The notes: generated by a model from the letters alone, not told the origin. A stretch of 64,000 nucleotides of DNA from a bacterium (GCA_018435605.1 JAHDNF010000001.1:186001-250000), one strand, 5' to 3'; shown: positions 18,035 to 27,454, counted from the stretch's first letter. Program-made: numbers and translations.

Positions 18035-19921
18035 TTATACTAATACGCTCTGTATAATCTTTTTCAAATCATCAATATAAAAAGGTTTTGACACATACGG
18101 ATTCTTTACTGAATCTAAAAACTTTGTGGTATCAGGATCATACGTATCGCCGGTAGTGAATACGACTCTGTTTTCCAATCCGGGATAATTATCGCGTATC
18201 CAGCGGTATAACGTAGGACCGTCGATCCCGGGCATACGTATGTCGGTTAGGATAGCGTTGTATTCGTTGCTGGATATTTTAGTCATGGCCTCACTTCCGT
18301 CTGAGGCAATATCTATTTCGCACATATCCGACAAAATATCATTCATCACATCGCGCAGAACCGGATCATCGTCGATGATTAATACCCGTGATTGTTTTTT
18401 CTGAGAAATATCTTCAAAGCCGGTATCGAAAAAAACCGGTTCTTTTAGCGGAAATGTAAGTATGACAACCGTACCGTTGCCGGGTTCCGATGAAATATGA
18501 ATTGATCCGTTATGTTTCTGCAAAATATTGTACGAGGTGCTTAAGCCGAGTCCTACGTTGTTTTTTTCGGTTTTTGTCGTGAAAAACGGATCGAATATTT
18601 CGTTAAGGTATTGCTCCGGTATGCCGCATCCTGAATCTTTAATAATTACTTCGCAAGCAGAATTTGAGTAATCAACTATAAACGATAGTGTCCCGCCACG
18701 TTCTTCCATAGCCTCATAGCTATTTGTGATGATATTCAGGAATACCTTGCTTATTTGTTTTTTATCGAGCATAAGCGACGGGATATTTTCTTTGTAATCA
18801 CGGATAATTTCAATATTTTTGCTTTTAAATTTGTATAAAAACAAAGACAACGTATTTTCTAGCAACGCTATGATATCTACCTGTTCAAAATGCTGAGTGG
18901 AAGAACCTGAAAAATATAGGAGCGACTCGACTATGCTTTTGACCCCTCGCGCTGAATCTTCAATACTCTTGAGCCATTTTTGGTTTCTTGGATTTTTTTC
19001 CTGCGCTATCAATAATTGGGCATATGCCAGAACCGGACTAATTCGGTTATTCAGTTCGTGCGTGATTCCGGTAAGCAATTTACCGAATGCCGCAAGTTTT
19101 TCAGTTTGAAACAGTTTCTGTTCAAGTTCTATATTGCGGGTTATATCGCGAATAATAATCAGTATGTCAACCTTCAGTTCTGTTGATATCTGATATATCT
19201 GTATATCTAGGATCTTTTTCTCATTTCTATTGTTGGTAAATCGTACCTGCTGGAGTATTGTAGGTTTGTGCTGATAAAACAGCGAATCGATCAGTTCATC
19301 AAGATTGTTTTCATGTATGAAGTCAGGTGGAAAAATATCGCTCAACTGCTTACCGATCAAATTTGAGGGCTCGACAAAAAACAGGTGCTGGCATTCAAGG
19401 TTAGCATAAGAAACCTCTTTTCTGGTATTCAAGCCGATGATTGCCGACGGAATAGTGTTGATTACGCTTTCAAAATATTCTTTCAGGTTTTTTATATTTT
19501 TTACATATTCCGCCCGATGTTTGTTTAGGCGATACTGGTCGATTGCTTTGAGCAGGACAAGCGGCAGTACGGAAAGAAAACCTTCCTTTTTCAGCACATA
19601 ATCATAAGCGCCCGATTCGAGAGCTTCGTGTATCACTCTTTCGTCTTCCCTGTTGGTAACGAAAATGGACGGATGCTCGTCGCCTCCGGAATTCAGTTTT
19701 TTCAAAACCTCTAAGCCGTTCATTTTAGGTAAGGAATAATCTATTATGTATGCGTCATAGTTCTTTGCGTCTTTGCAGGTAAGCTGGTCGAACAGTTCCT
19801 GACCGGAAAAAAAGGAATCCACTTCAAATACGGATTTGAACTCTAAAAGGGCTTTTTTGATTAAAAAAGTATGATTTTCGTCATCCTCAATAAGGGAAAT
19901 CCTAAATTTCTGATCACTCAT
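18035..19921 (-). CDS. Hybrid histidine kinase REC-PAS-HisKA-HATPase-REC
   Basis: A 628-residue soluble two-component protein without membrane segments. The N-terminal receiver (1-125) has its phospho-acceptor Asp61 in AYIIDYSLPK and conserved threonine/lysine at FVTN and LKKEG. A PAS domain follows (about 145-255), then HisKA with the accepting histidine in LLTGITHELNNR, an HATPase with NNVGLGLSTSYNI, and a C-terminal receiver with acceptor Asp in AILTDIRMPGIDG. Both receiver sites look active. It reads input from another kinase through its first receiver and so probably works in a phosphorelay. The gene lies one base upstream of the PAP2 gene. Confidence 0.93.
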   Translation of the reverse strand: MSDQKFRISLIEDDENHTFLIKKALLEFKSVFEVDSFFSGQELFDQLTCKDAKNYDAYIIDYSLPKMNGLEVLKKLNSGGDEHPSIFVTNREDERVIHEALESGAYDYVLKKEGFLSVLPLVLLKAIDQYRLNKHRAEYVKNIKNLKEYFESVINTIPSAIIGLNTRKEVSYANLECQHLFFVEPSNLIGKQLSDIFPPDFIHENNLDELIDSLFYQHKPTILQQVRFTNNRNEKKILDIQIYQISTELKVDILIIIRDITRNIELEQKLFQTEKLAAFGKLLTGITHELNNRISPVLAYAQLLIAQEKNPRNQKWLKSIEDSARGVKSIVESLLYFSGSSTQHFEQVDIIALLENTLSLFLYKFKSKNIEIIRDYKENIPSLMLDKKQISKVFLNIITNSYEAMEERGGTLSFIVDYSNSACEVIIKDSGCGIPEQYLNEIFDPFFTTKTEKNNVGLGLSTSYNILQKHNGSIHISSEPGNGTVVILTFPLKEPVFFDTGFEDISQKKQSRVLIIDDDPVLRDVMNDILSDMCEIDIASDGSEAMTKISSNEYNAILTDIRMPGIDGPTLYRWIRDNYPGLENRVVFTTGDTYDPDTTKFLDSVKNPYVSKPFYIDDLKKIIQSVLV

Positions 19922-20323
19922 AATTTATACCTTTTGCCTTAAATGTCGAGAAAATATAAATAGGGGAACTCTCAAAAAATGTCATTTTTCGGAGCTTAGC
20001 GACGAATCAAACAATGTAATTTTCCAAATTTTGCCTATCAACCACCTTTGTCGGTTGAATTTAGGTACCCCCTTTTGATATACGACATTATTTGATACAC
20101 ATTGTACACGTCAGGCTCATTATTATGTTTCATTATAGGATAGTACAACCGATAATTACCATATTTTTTTTAAGGAATCGCAGAGAAATTATTCTAGTGT
20201 CCTTTTTCACCTCTTGAGGATGATGTCGGTTAAAATTTAGTTGTGTATTGAAATGACTGATTTTAATTTCTCAGAGGTGGTTGCAAAAATCATCTTTATA
20301 ATGAATGAATTTGTGCCATAATC
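19922..20323. other. Gene-free region with weak repeats
   Basis: 402 bases, AT-rich, holding the presumed promoter of the minus-strand hybrid kinase. Two near copies of a 16-base word beginning TGTCGGTT are present at 20049-20063 and 20224-20239. A short inverted repeat TCAACC/GGTTGA occurs around 20039-20060. The ACTCTCAAAAAA stretch near 19966-19980 recurs in inverted form near 23115. These may be relics of a small mobile element; nothing coding is visible. Confidence 0.4.
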
Positions 20324-21661
20324 TTATTTTCTGTAAATAAAGTCTCTTAAACGGTATAATGTATGGTTATCTTGCCTGACTATTTTTGCGCTTCTTCCCA
20401 CAGGCGTTACGGAATACCCGAAAGAAGTAAGTTCCCGTAATTCCATAACATAGTTACCGACCGATGTTTCTATATTCAATTTGCCGGCATGTGCAAGTAC
20501 GGTACTGCAAAAATTAAAATCTATATCGGGATGGGTAATTTCTTTGCGTGCCTGCCGGAGGATAGGTTCAATGTATACTTCAAGCAACTCTTCATCTATG
20601 GGAAACGTATTGCTTTGGCCGATAAAATAAAAAATCTCATCAGGCGTCAAGTCTTTTAACTGAAACAATGCTGTATGCATCGCAGGTTTACGGTCTTTTT
20701 TGCCAACTGTTAACGGATATCCGCGCACTATGCGGTAAAAATGCGGATTATCCTGCATGCGCTCAACTATTTCCAGAATCTGTCCGTCATCGAGAATATT
20801 CTTGGATGTAGTTATAAATTCGTAAAGCACGATCATGTCGAAAAACGAATCGTATTGTAATACGAAAGGAGTCTTATCTAAAGAATATTCTGCTGTTAGA
20901 GCTTTTTGGCGAAGTAAATACATATCGATTCTTCCGTCAATTGTGCATTCGTCTATCTTTTCAGGTTTAACTGCGTATACAGGTATCCCTTGAGGCACAG
21001 AATGAAACAAAATAACTCGTGTCGCATCGTGCGGAATGACAGGCGCAGTAATGGGCGGGTATCTTTCATTGATCAAACTTCGCCATAGACGGATTTCTTC
21101 GATATTTGGTTGTGGTTTTTTGTAATCAATTTTCTTCGCAGGGTCGAAAATACTTTGCCATCCGATTTTCTCGAATGATTTTATATATAATGTAACTATT
21201 TTGGTAAGACCGCTAGATTGAGGATCTTCTCTTATGAAAAATTTACAACGATATAACCCGCGCAATGAAGAAAATGTCATTGCTCCGACAGATGTGGATG
21301 GCAATACGCGAAGTATTGACGGATGATCCAGTAAATTGTATCCCGGCACCGGAGTATATGCTTTCTCCGTATGGGGGTCACAAATCCAATATGTGCCTTT
21401 GAATTCACGTATGGCGAATTCAGGTTTAATCTGTCGTTCAGGTTCGTTTTTCTGAATCTTATCTATAAGTTCGGAATAGTCCACGAATTGAAAAACTGAC
21501 TCAAAAAAAAGCGGTTGCTCGATTTTATCCAAATTGCCGAGCAAATCGTGAAACCGCGGCAATGATTTGTACCATGACATCATACCGCTGATTGTAACCG
21601 TTATAGCAACAAAGCTGATTATAAGTATTAGCTTTATTTTAAAATTTTCCGATTTTCTCAC
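20324..21661 (-). CDS. Membrane-anchored protein of unknown function
   Basis: A longer frame opens at 21742, but GAGGAG placed 6 bases before a GTG at 21659-21661 makes this the likelier start, giving 445 residues beginning VRKSENFKIKLI. One N-terminal membrane helix (about residues 8-28) anchors a large polar domain with no obvious cysteine or glycine-rich nucleotide motif. I do not recognise the family. It is the second gene downstream of the prepilin-type gene on the same strand, separated by a strong hairpin, so independent transcription is plausible. Composition resembles its neighbours. Confidence 0.7.
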   Translation of the reverse strand: MRKSENFKIKLILIISFVAITVTISGMMSWYKSLPRFHDLLGNLDKIEQPLFFESVFQFVDYSELIDKIQKNEPERQIKPEFAIREFKGTYWICDPHTEKAYTPVPGYNLLDHPSILRVLPSTSVGAMTFSSLRGLYRCKFFIREDPQSSGLTKIVTLYIKSFEKIGWQSIFDPAKKIDYKKPQPNIEEIRLWRSLINERYPPITAPVIPHDATRVILFHSVPQGIPVYAVKPEKIDECTIDGRIDMYLLRQKALTAEYSLDKTPFVLQYDSFFDMIVLYEFITTSKNILDDGQILEIVERMQDNPHFYRIVRGYPLTVGKKDRKPAMHTALFQLKDLTPDEIFYFIGQSNTFPIDEELLEVYIEPILRQARKEITHPDIDFNFCSTVLAHAGKLNIETSVGNYVMELRELTSFGYSVTPVGRSAKIVRQDNHTLYRLRDFIYRK

Positions 21662-21830
21662 TGTTAACTCCTCAGTTATGGGAATTATAATTGAAACGAT
21701 AGACATATATACGCATATATAAAAAATCAGAGTATTTATCACCGTTTAAATAATACAACTCAATGAAATTATCCGCCAGAAAAACTTTATAACTTAAGGA
21801 ACCTAGGAAAGAGTCGTTTGAAAGTGCTAA

Positions 21831-21862
21831 AACGGATGCTCCTCGTATGAGGAGCATCCGTT
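21831..21862 (-). terminator. Strong hairpin terminator after the prepilin gene
   Basis: A perfect 14-bp inverted repeat, arm AACGGATGCTCCTC, with a 4-base loop (21845-21848). Read on the minus strand the stem is followed by a short T-run (TTTT). It sits 28 bases after the stop of the gene at 21891, the normal place for a rho-independent terminator. Confidence 0.7.
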
Positions 21863-21890
21863 GCGTTAATACTGTAGCTTATGATGTAAC

Positions 21891-23009
21891 TTATTGCACA
21901 AGAGAAACAACTGTTGTGCGAACACTTGTTCCTGCTTTTGTAGTTACAGAAATATTTTCCATGTTACCGAAAACATCGTTAGGCAGATCGAATCTGAATG
22001 TGCATAGTTCGATTGCGCCGTCTTCGCCGAGTGCGGTTTCGTCGAATTTTATGCCGATCAATCCTGTTTGAGGATCAGGATTAACCACTTCAACCGGATA
22101 ACCGTATGTCGATTGAGCGGAATCGGCGATTGCCTGCAGTACATTGAGCGGTAAATTCAATCCGAATGTATACGATACATGGCTCAAGGCTTTATTTGTA
22201 TCTTCCGTACTTGATAAATCGATAGTAATGGACACTACACCATCACCCGGTATTGTGCCGACATCTATATCGAACCCGTTTTCGTCGCGAACAGTTGGAT
22301 AATATGTAGGCGAAGGCGGATTATCAGCCGGAGGAGGATCATCTGCTACCGGATTATCAGTCGGAGTATCACTAATAGGCACTTCAAAGTCTTCATCCTT
22401 GTCATTTTGCGGGGTGAACCTTGACGGCGGGATAATGCCTTTGAATAATTCAATGTGGCCATCTACATAAGCCGCTATGGCCACTCTGTCGCCGTGCCTG
22501 AATGCTACTTCATCGGAGCTTGAAACACCTTCAAAATGGCTGTCGGTAGTCATAACAGTAGTGGCTCCGCTTTCTATCATATCCAGCTTGACCCCAGTAA
22601 TGTATACGTTAAATGCATACGAATGTACTGGAGTATCGTCCAGTATGGTTCCTTGTACCTCAGGACAATGGGTTAATTTGAAATCGCGGTTGTAAAAATC
22701 GGACATGACGTTTTGTGCGAAAACCGTGCTTTCAAAAGGATTTGATGCGTTGTATTCATCTGCCGGAAGGTAACCGGATATACCGGCTATAGATATCGGC
22801 AACATAGCGCCGGATTCATTGGCATATAATATTGCGGCAATCGCAAGTTGGCGCTGATTGCCGATACATGTTGCCTGGCGCCCTTTCTCTTTCATGTCAT
22901 GCACTGAAGGCAACAGTAACAATGACAATATTGAAATGACACTGAATACCATCAGCAGTTCAAGGAAACTAAAGCCTTTTTGTTTTTTGTTGTGAGATAA
23001 TTTCTTCAT
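21891..23009 (-). CDS. Prepilin-type (H-X9-DG-like) protein with cohesin-like C-terminal domain
   Basis: A 372-residue secreted/pseudopilin-like protein. Residues 11-30 hold the prepilin peptidase motif G-FSFLELLMVFSVI with the Glu at +5, followed by the hydrophobic helix. The middle has RHGDRVAIAAYVDG, a slightly stretched version (ten spacer residues) of the H-X9-DG signature common in planctomycete/Lentisphaera-type pseudopilins. A proline/aspartate-rich linker (about 215-245) leads to a beta-rich C-terminal domain resembling type I cohesins (GVVSITIDLSSTEDT ... LCTFRFDLPND). The fusion of prepilin and cohesin-like modules is unusual. RBS ends AGGGCT near the ATG. Confidence 0.82.
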   Translation of the reverse strand: MKKLSHNKKQKGFSFLELLMVFSVISILSLLLLPSVHDMKEKGRQATCIGNQRQLAIAAILYANESGAMLPISIAGISGYLPADEYNASNPFESTVFAQNVMSDFYNRDFKLTHCPEVQGTILDDTPVHSYAFNVYITGVKLDMIESGATTVMTTDSHFEGVSSSDEVAFRHGDRVAIAAYVDGHIELFKGIIPPSRFTPQNDKDEDFEVPISDTPTDNPVADDPPPADNPPSPTYYPTVRDENGFDIDVGTIPGDGVVSITIDLSSTEDTNKALSHVSYTFGLNLPLNVLQAIADSAQSTYGYPVEVVNPDPQTGLIGIKFDETALGEDGAIELCTFRFDLPNDVFGNMENISVTTKAGTSVRTTVVSLVQ

Positions 23010-23129
23010 AATCCAGCCCTCCGATTCGGTGTATTGTATTCAGTCATAAGATATAAGCATATTTGATGCCGATTGGAGAAATGAATTTTGAACTCGAAAA
23101 ATAAAAATTATAGGATGGTTTTTTGAGAG

Positions 23130-23200
23130 TGTCCGGTAATCGGTCACCTTAAAATGTCCGGTAATCGGTCACCTTAAAAAAGGTCTCATTACCGGACATT
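23130..23200. repeat. Tandem 25-bp repeat with inverted third copy (possible IS end remnant)
   Basis: A 25-base unit starting TGTCCGGTAATCGG is present twice in tandem (23130-23154 and 23155-23179). A perfect inverted copy of its first 13-base part (ATTACCGGACATT, 23188-23200) faces the second unit, making a hairpin with a loop of about 22 bases. Several repeats at an element end, with the TG start, are like IS21-type terminal repeats, but no transposase lies nearby. It could also work as a terminator. Confidence 0.55.
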
Positions 23201-23226
23201 ACGCCTGAATCCTTTATTTATCGACT

Positions 23227-23553
23227 TTATGCCGACCAATCGAAGTAGTACTGATATAAATATTTTTCTACATTAATAAGCGGGCAAGGATCGTCCACTT
23301 TATTTATTTGTTCTTTTAGTAACTGTATTTCAATATCCTGTTGATAATCCATAGGGACTATATCAGGCGCGGTATAGGTCATAGGATATTTAATATCTAT
23401 GTTAATATCTTTACTTTGCATAATATCCGGTTCCAGTTGAATTGCCGGATATGTCATTGTCTGACCGAATGATAAACGAATATCAGTTTGAAAAAGCTGA
23501 ACGAATAACAATGCCAACAGTAATCCCGTCAAAATAATCATTTTTTTTATCAT
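23227..23553 (-). CDS. Small secreted protein of unknown function
   Basis: A 108-residue protein with an N-terminal signal-like helix (IILTGLLLALLFVQLF, residues 6-21). The rest is polar and ends KYLYQYYFDWSA. AGGAG lies 7 bases upstream of the ATG, so expression is likely. No family was recognised. It lies upstream of the prepilin gene on the same strand, separated by the 23130-23200 repeat. Confidence 0.6.
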   Translation of the reverse strand: MIKKMIILTGLLLALLFVQLFQTDIRLSFGQTMTYPAIQLEPDIMQSKDINIDIKYPMTYTAPDIVPMDYQQDIEIQLLKEQINKVDDPCPLINVEKYLYQYYFDWSA

Positions 23554-23848
23554 AACCGCAACTCCTTTTGCATGGTTGTTCGAGATGGCATTACAAAATA
23601 GATTCGATCCGGCAAAAGGGGGTTCAAGAAAAGAAATGGGGATAATTGAAAAAACTTATACGTCGTTGCAGTAAGATTAGTATGAAGAATAAATAATCGA
23701 GAGTTCTTCAGGAAGCTCATAAAAACTATCCGGAAAAATTTCTATTATTACACTGCTATTGGTCAGGCAAAGATTATAAAGCAATCTAAGCCCATATTAC
23801 GTAATATATCGTAGCCGCCGACTCTTTGTAATTAAGCGAAGTCTGTTA
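23554..23848. other. Intergenic stretch, with a perfect 14-bp palindrome
   Basis: 295 bases with no gene. A perfect palindrome ATATTACGTAATAT lies at 23794-23807, about 40 bases after the end of the PEPCK/HprK-like gene and downstream of nothing else, so its role is unclear. Confidence 0.35.
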
Positions 23849-25600
23849 CTAGATAGATAGAAGTAAGTTAAGCAGTTCCTTTGCCGCTTCGCTAGGCCCT
23901 TTATACTCAAATCCGGCAATACCTAGTCTTGTGCGCATTTGCCCGATAAACATATTGTTTTTGAAAAACGCATCAAAAAACCTTTGCGCTATGGCGCTAT
24001 GTATTTCTCTGTACTGTGGCGGCCCGAATATGTTTGCGAAATAAGAATGTACAAGACCGGTAGACGTGGTTGTGCCTTTACTCATAACTGCTCCGTCTTT
24101 AAAAACCTTTATCGCGTCTGTTGCATTGGAAAATTGTTCCAGTATCGGATGATCGTCGTCGATTTCTTCGTAGTTGTTAGCGTAAAGCACACAGTCTATT
24201 TTATGGCCTTTAATTACATTATCAAAAGTCGTTATTGGAATGACCAGCCGGGCATTTGTTTTACTGGGACTCATAAAAATAGCACGGTCTATTTGACCGA
24301 AAGCGTATCCCGGTTGAAGATCGTCCAGCCTGAGAAAAGCACCTATTTCAGTGCCATATCCTATGACGTTACCGTTATCGTCAATGTCTAGCGATCCCAT
24401 GTCGTCCGCGATGACTATCATATCGCGAATATTGCTGTCGTCCAATGTTCTGAACGCTTCAAGAGTTTCCGATTTACCGGCGCCGGTATCTCCGATTATC
24501 AGCACAACACGTTCTTTGTTTTTACCAAGATTAAATTTAATCAACGCGCCGTGAAACGGCATTTTATTCAATTTCATCATTTTTATATTATGCAGAGTCA
24601 AGACCATTTTTTTAAGATAACCGAAGTAACCGAAGTGATTGTCTCTTGGCACAGCCGCTACAATCATATCATTTTTCTCGTCGTCATAAAATACTGTAGG
24701 GAAAGATGCTAGCGAATCAAGCGATCCTTCCGGCGCACCATAAATATAAACAGCGTCCGGTTTTTTAGTGAGATCATTGTCTTCAGCCAACTCAAAAAGG
24801 TTGCTGAGCGAAAAACCCAGCCCGAAAATTCTTTCATGGAAGTAGATCAAAATAAGCAGAGGACCCACTTTTGCCGGATAGCAGAGGTATTCGTCTTCAG
24901 CTATATCAAACACTTCAAGCGGGTTTTTATCGGTTTTTTCAAATCTGCCGGTTCGTTTATTCATAGGCGGATCTAAGACAAGCGGAGGATTGAGCAGTAC
25001 CTGCCGTATAATAGGTATCCGTTGTAACTTTTTTTGATATATTTCGGGAAAAGCGATATCCTTTGGTAGCGCGATGGTCGCTATTTCCGCGCCTGCCCGT
25101 AGCTGGCGGTATATGCGTGGATGGTTGCCCGTAAGATTTTCTTCTATGTCGCGATAAACTTTGCGTATAAGATGCGTAAGCCGTTCTACAGTATCGTTAA
25201 AAGTGCGGTAGGGGCGTTTGTCCAGTATATCGCCTTCGGAATTGCAAATGATAAAACGATCATAACTGCGCCAATAGTTATAAAGGTATTCGACAAAATC
25301 ATAGAACAAATGCGTATCTTGGAAAAAAACCTTGGAATCTTTTACCGCACGCATGACGTACGATGAATCCATTTTACTCAAAAACTGAAGGGTTTTGGTC
25401 AGAGCCGCGATTTGTTCGTCATTGATATCCTGCTCGCCGAAAATATTCAACAACGCTGATTTGCTTTGCTGTAAATTTCCGACACATTTTTTTATGATTC
25501 TATTGAACAGAGAACTTTCAAAGAGATCGTCCGCGGTTTCGCATATTTTATCTTTTATACGTATAATCACTTTTTTTTCTACAATTTTAGCTTCCTGCAT
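23849..25600 (-). CDS. PEPCK/HPr-kinase superfamily P-loop protein
   Basis: A 583-residue protein. Near residue 390 the P-loop GDTGAGKSETLEAFR is present, almost the HPr-kinase/phosphorylase signature (GxxGxGKSE), followed by VIADDMGSLDID, the acidic metal-binding segment. The first 350 residues have no recognised fold. Family members without PckA activity occur in several uncultured phyla. A longer frame begins with TTG at 25693, but this would translate the tandem repeat; the ATG at 25600, with AAAGG 8 bases upstream, is preferred. The function may be phosphorylation of a protein or a PEPCK-like reaction; neither can be proven. No HPr gene lies nearby. Confidence 0.75.
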   Translation of the reverse strand: MQEAKIVEKKVIIRIKDKICETADDLFESSLFNRIIKKCVGNLQQSKSALLNIFGEQDINDEQIAALTKTLQFLSKMDSSYVMRAVKDSKVFFQDTHLFYDFVEYLYNYWRSYDRFIICNSEGDILDKRPYRTFNDTVERLTHLIRKVYRDIEENLTGNHPRIYRQLRAGAEIATIALPKDIAFPEIYQKKLQRIPIIRQVLLNPPLVLDPPMNKRTGRFEKTDKNPLEVFDIAEDEYLCYPAKVGPLLILIYFHERIFGLGFSLSNLFELAEDNDLTKKPDAVYIYGAPEGSLDSLASFPTVFYDDEKNDMIVAAVPRDNHFGYFGYLKKMVLTLHNIKMMKLNKMPFHGALIKFNLGKNKERVVLIIGDTGAGKSETLEAFRTLDDSNIRDMIVIADDMGSLDIDDNGNVIGYGTEIGAFLRLDDLQPGYAFGQIDRAIFMSPSKTNARLVIPITTFDNVIKGHKIDCVLYANNYEEIDDDHPILEQFSNATDAIKVFKDGAVMSKGTTTSTGLVHSYFANIFGPPQYREIHSAIAQRFFDAFFKNNMFIGQMRTRLGIAGFEYKGPSEAAKELLNLLLSI

Positions 25601-25610
25601 GACACCCGCC

Positions 25611-25680
25611 TTTGTTTTGTATGCTTTGTTTTGTATGCTTTGTTTTGTATGCTTTGTTTTGTATGCTTTGTTTTGTATTG
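25611..25680. repeat. Five tandem 14-bp units directly upstream of a start codon
   Basis: Read on the minus strand, GCATACAAAACAAA is repeated four times exactly, plus one imperfect copy (CAATACAAAACAAA) at the 5' end. The last unit ends at the Shine-Dalgarno of the PEPCK/HprK-like gene, 10 bases before its ATG. The unit is not a multiple of three, so a frame reading through it would shift with copy number. Confidence 0.9.
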
Positions 25681-25834
25681 AAGAATTTTGCAAGCATCCA
25701 TGTTTTACAATAATTATTCGTTTTTGAAAAGGATGAAATTATAATAAATGCAATTTTTTGTAGAGAAATCTTATGAATGTACAAATTTATTTAAAAAACT
25801 AAGCTAAACAGCAGGTAGAATATTCAAAGCGTTG

Positions 25835-27454
25835 TTAATTTAAATCTAAGATCACTGCAGAATTAGTCGAGACGCACACACGATTACGCCCTTCACGTTT
25901 TGCTTTAAGCAAAGCATCGTCGGCATCTCTAAATAAATGGTCGATATTTTGATAGTTATTACCGAAATACGTAGCTACACCAAAACTAGCTGTGGCGCTT
26001 ACGAAAACGTCTTTTTCTATTTCTATGTTGCTGTTATTTTCTATTATGCAACGCAGTCGTTCTGCCAAATCGCGGATTCCATTGCTGTCGGTTACCGGTG
26101 CAAGCACCACAAATTCTTCTCCGCCGAAACGCGCCACGATATCGGACTCACGTGTGGCTTTTTGCATAAGCTGGGCAACACGTTTCAATACTTTATCTCC
26201 AATCGGATGCCCGAAATAATCGTTTATTTTTTTGAAGTTATCCAAATCGATGATAGCAATTGACAGCGGATGATTATGACGTCTGGCACGCATGAATTCT
26301 ATTTTGGCTATTTCCGATAAATGACGTTTATTGAACAGGTTAGTCATTACATCGGTTACGTTCAGCTTATGCAACAATTCGTTTTTTTCATTGATTTGAG
26401 TAGTGATTTCCTTGTTAACCAGATTGGCTATATCAAGCTGATTGAAAAGTTGATCGAGTTCGTTTGACAGTTCGCCGATTTCGTCTTTTTTATTCCATTC
26501 CATCATCAGAGAAGTATCGTTTTTTTGTTTGACTTTGCGGACATGATTTATTATTGACATAACCGGCTGAACAACCATGCCGCGTATTAGAAAATACAAC
26601 ATTAAAAATAGTATTGCGGAAATTACCAGCAGAATAGCTATCAATGTTTTCACAATAGACACAGCCATATAAACGATCTCTTTCGGAAAATCGGCGGAAA
26701 TTATAATGGATTCATTAGCATTAATATCTTTCATCAGTGTATATACGCGCATGAAGCCCGGATCGCTGTCATCCACATATAAATTGTCTTCATACTTATC
26801 ACGTACACAAAAGAGTTCTTCAGTCGCAGATATGTCGGAATATACCCACGCTTTAAATGGCACTCCGATAATTTTGCGCAAATCAGCGATATATTTATCG
26901 TCAAGAATGCGTCCCATTACAAGCGTGCCCCGAATTTCACCCGTATAATCGGATTTAACAATCGGACGCGAACTGATGAATAAAATATTTCCGTCAATGA
27001 CGGCAATGCCGCTTATTTTGCTATCTGATTTGTCGTGAATAAGAAGTTTTCCATATTTAGAAAAATCAATACCAAAATCAATATCTGAGGATTTATCAAA
27101 ATCTAAATTTTTCCCCCAAACCACATCTCCGGCTGTATTGAAAAAATAAATCATGTCGATGTTGGTCGTATCGAAAGCGGTATCCAGAAGAACGGAATCA
27201 AGATAGTCCTGATTTCTGTCAATTATGAAATCATAGGTGTCGTCCCAAGCGGCCCAGTCATGGCATATCAAATCCAGATGCATCATCTCACGAAACAGGA
27301 TATCGCGAAAATTATTCATATTGCGTTTTGCCTCATACATATGCAATTTATTGAATTGGGGAATTACGTATGATTGATGAATCATGTGGACTGCAGTCGA
27401 AAATGTTGCGGTAAACATTAAAAACGCAAAAATAATTTTCAGGCGTATCGACAT
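25835..27454 (-). CDS. CHASE4-HAMP-GGDEF diguanylate cyclase
   Basis: A 539-residue membrane protein. Residues 7-27 and 270-290 are membrane helices bracketing a periplasmic CHASE4 sensor (HDWAAWDDTYDFI at about 62-75 is the family signature). HAMP (about 290-345) and a coiled linker lead to the GGDEF domain (about 365-530), active-site motif RFGGEEFVVL. The upstream DLDNFKKINDYFGHPIGDKVL and the absence of an RxxD inhibitory motif near the active site are as in active cyclases. It synthesises c-di-GMP; the PilZ protein at 37789 is a possible receptor. GGGAG lies 9-10 bases before the ATG. Confidence 0.95.
   Translation of the reverse strand: MSIRLKIIFAFLMFTATFSTAVHMIHQSYVIPQFNKLHMYEAKRNMNNFRDILFREMMHLDLICHDWAAWDDTYDFIIDRNQDYLDSVLLDTAFDTTNIDMIYFFNTAGDVVWGKNLDFDKSSDIDFGIDFSKYGKLLIHDKSDSKISGIAVIDGNILFISSRPIVKSDYTGEIRGTLVMGRILDDKYIADLRKIIGVPFKAWVYSDISATEELFCVRDKYEDNLYVDDSDPGFMRVYTLMKDINANESIIISADFPKEIVYMAVSIVKTLIAILLVISAILFLMLYFLIRGMVVQPVMSIINHVRKVKQKNDTSLMMEWNKKDEIGELSNELDQLFNQLDIANLVNKEITTQINEKNELLHKLNVTDVMTNLFNKRHLSEIAKIEFMRARRHNHPLSIAIIDLDNFKKINDYFGHPIGDKVLKRVAQLMQKATRESDIVARFGGEEFVVLAPVTDSNGIRDLAERLRCIIENNSNIEIEKDVFVSATASFGVATYFGNNYQNIDHLFRDADDALLKAKREGRNRVCVSTNSAVILDLN

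Noticed and set aside
25611-25680. CRISPR-like array
   Set aside because: The units are contiguous with no spacers, only 14 bases long, and no cas gene is near.
25601-25693. Extended N-terminus of the PEPCK/HprK-like protein from a TTG start
   Set aside because: It would be encoded by the tandem repeat (repeated QNKAYKTK peptides), has no ribosome site, and the internal ATG has AAAGG upstream.
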